Positions 5,720 to 5,763 of a stretch of 5,763 nt of DNA are shown piece by piece; positions within the stretch are counted from its first letter, which is position 1, and each line of letters opens with the position of its first letter. Both the position numbers and the translations under genes were made by a program. Source of the DNA: Pirellulaceae bacterium (lineage in GTDB: Bacteria > Planctomycetota > Planctomycetia > Pirellulales > Pirellulaceae); contig JAKVBZ010000173.1 in the NCBI GenBank assembly GCA_022448645.1, positions 1-5,763 on the forward strand, read 5' to 3'. The notes under the pieces were generated by a model, which was not told the DNA's origin, did no database searches, and saw only the letters and a list, made by a program, of their open reading frames with translations.

Positions 5720-5763
5720 ATGGAACACAAGGCTAGACAGGTCCATTCTGAGATTTCCAAACG
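5720..5763 (+). CDS. start of a further gene, cut by the window edge
   Basis: An ATG six bases after the preceding stop opens a frame that runs to the window edge (MEHKARQVHSEISK, then an incomplete codon). GGTGAG five bases before the ATG could serve as ribosome binding site, and the tight spacing suggests co-transcription with the transthyretin-like gene. Fourteen residues are too few to identify a family. A short polar lead-in before a type IV pilin-like helix (DUF1559) would fit the neighbourhood, but that is a guess. Confidence 0.35.
   Translation, partial: MEHKARQVHSEISK

Noticed and set aside
5236..5741. An 11-base direct repeat (GGCTAGACAGG) at 5236-5246 and 5731-5741
   Set aside because: A few pairs of 11-base matches are expected by chance in a window of this size, and no mobile element structure accompanies it, although both copies lie near gene starts in the same phase.

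Overview
This window most likely comes from a planctomycete (Planctomycetota, probably class Planctomycetia). The evidence is a full-length DUF1501 protein with a twin-arginine-like leader, a decayed PEP-CTERM surface protein with a dockerin-like DxADYxxW segment, and a membrane-anchored transthyretin-like (carboxypeptidase-regulatory-like) protein. Shine-Dalgarno signals are weak or absent at several starts. Species cannot be given.

Layout. Positions 147-1523 (minus) encode a divergent Nramp-family transporter, possibly extended to a GTG at 1595. Positions 1784-2731 (minus) encode a secreted phosphodiester glycosidase (NAGPA-type) protein. Positions 2732-3125 hold no convincing gene, only two hairpins, a candidate promoter and a doubtful small hydrophobic reading frame. 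Positions 3126-4445 (minus) encode the DUF1501 protein, with a promoter placed so that its mRNA would be leaderless. Positions 4639 to about 5204 are a gene graveyard. The 3' end of an unidentified gene on the minus strand and the 3' end of a PEP-CTERM gene on the plus strand sit back to back. Both have lost their 5' ends at a shared joint near 4879-4888, and both carry single-base frameshifts. Positions 5234-5713 (plus) encode the small anchored transthyretin-like protein, followed by the probable start of another gene cut by the window edge.

The three large minus-strand genes are separated by 188-260 and 394 bases and look like independent units rather than one tight operon. I see no pathway joining them. 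All three live genes on that strand act at the membrane or outside the cytoplasm. No tRNA, rRNA, CRISPR array or intact mobile element was seen. The most notable items are the fused, frameshifted gene remnants, the transporter that lacks the classical Nramp metal ligands, and the likely leaderless DUF1501 transcript.
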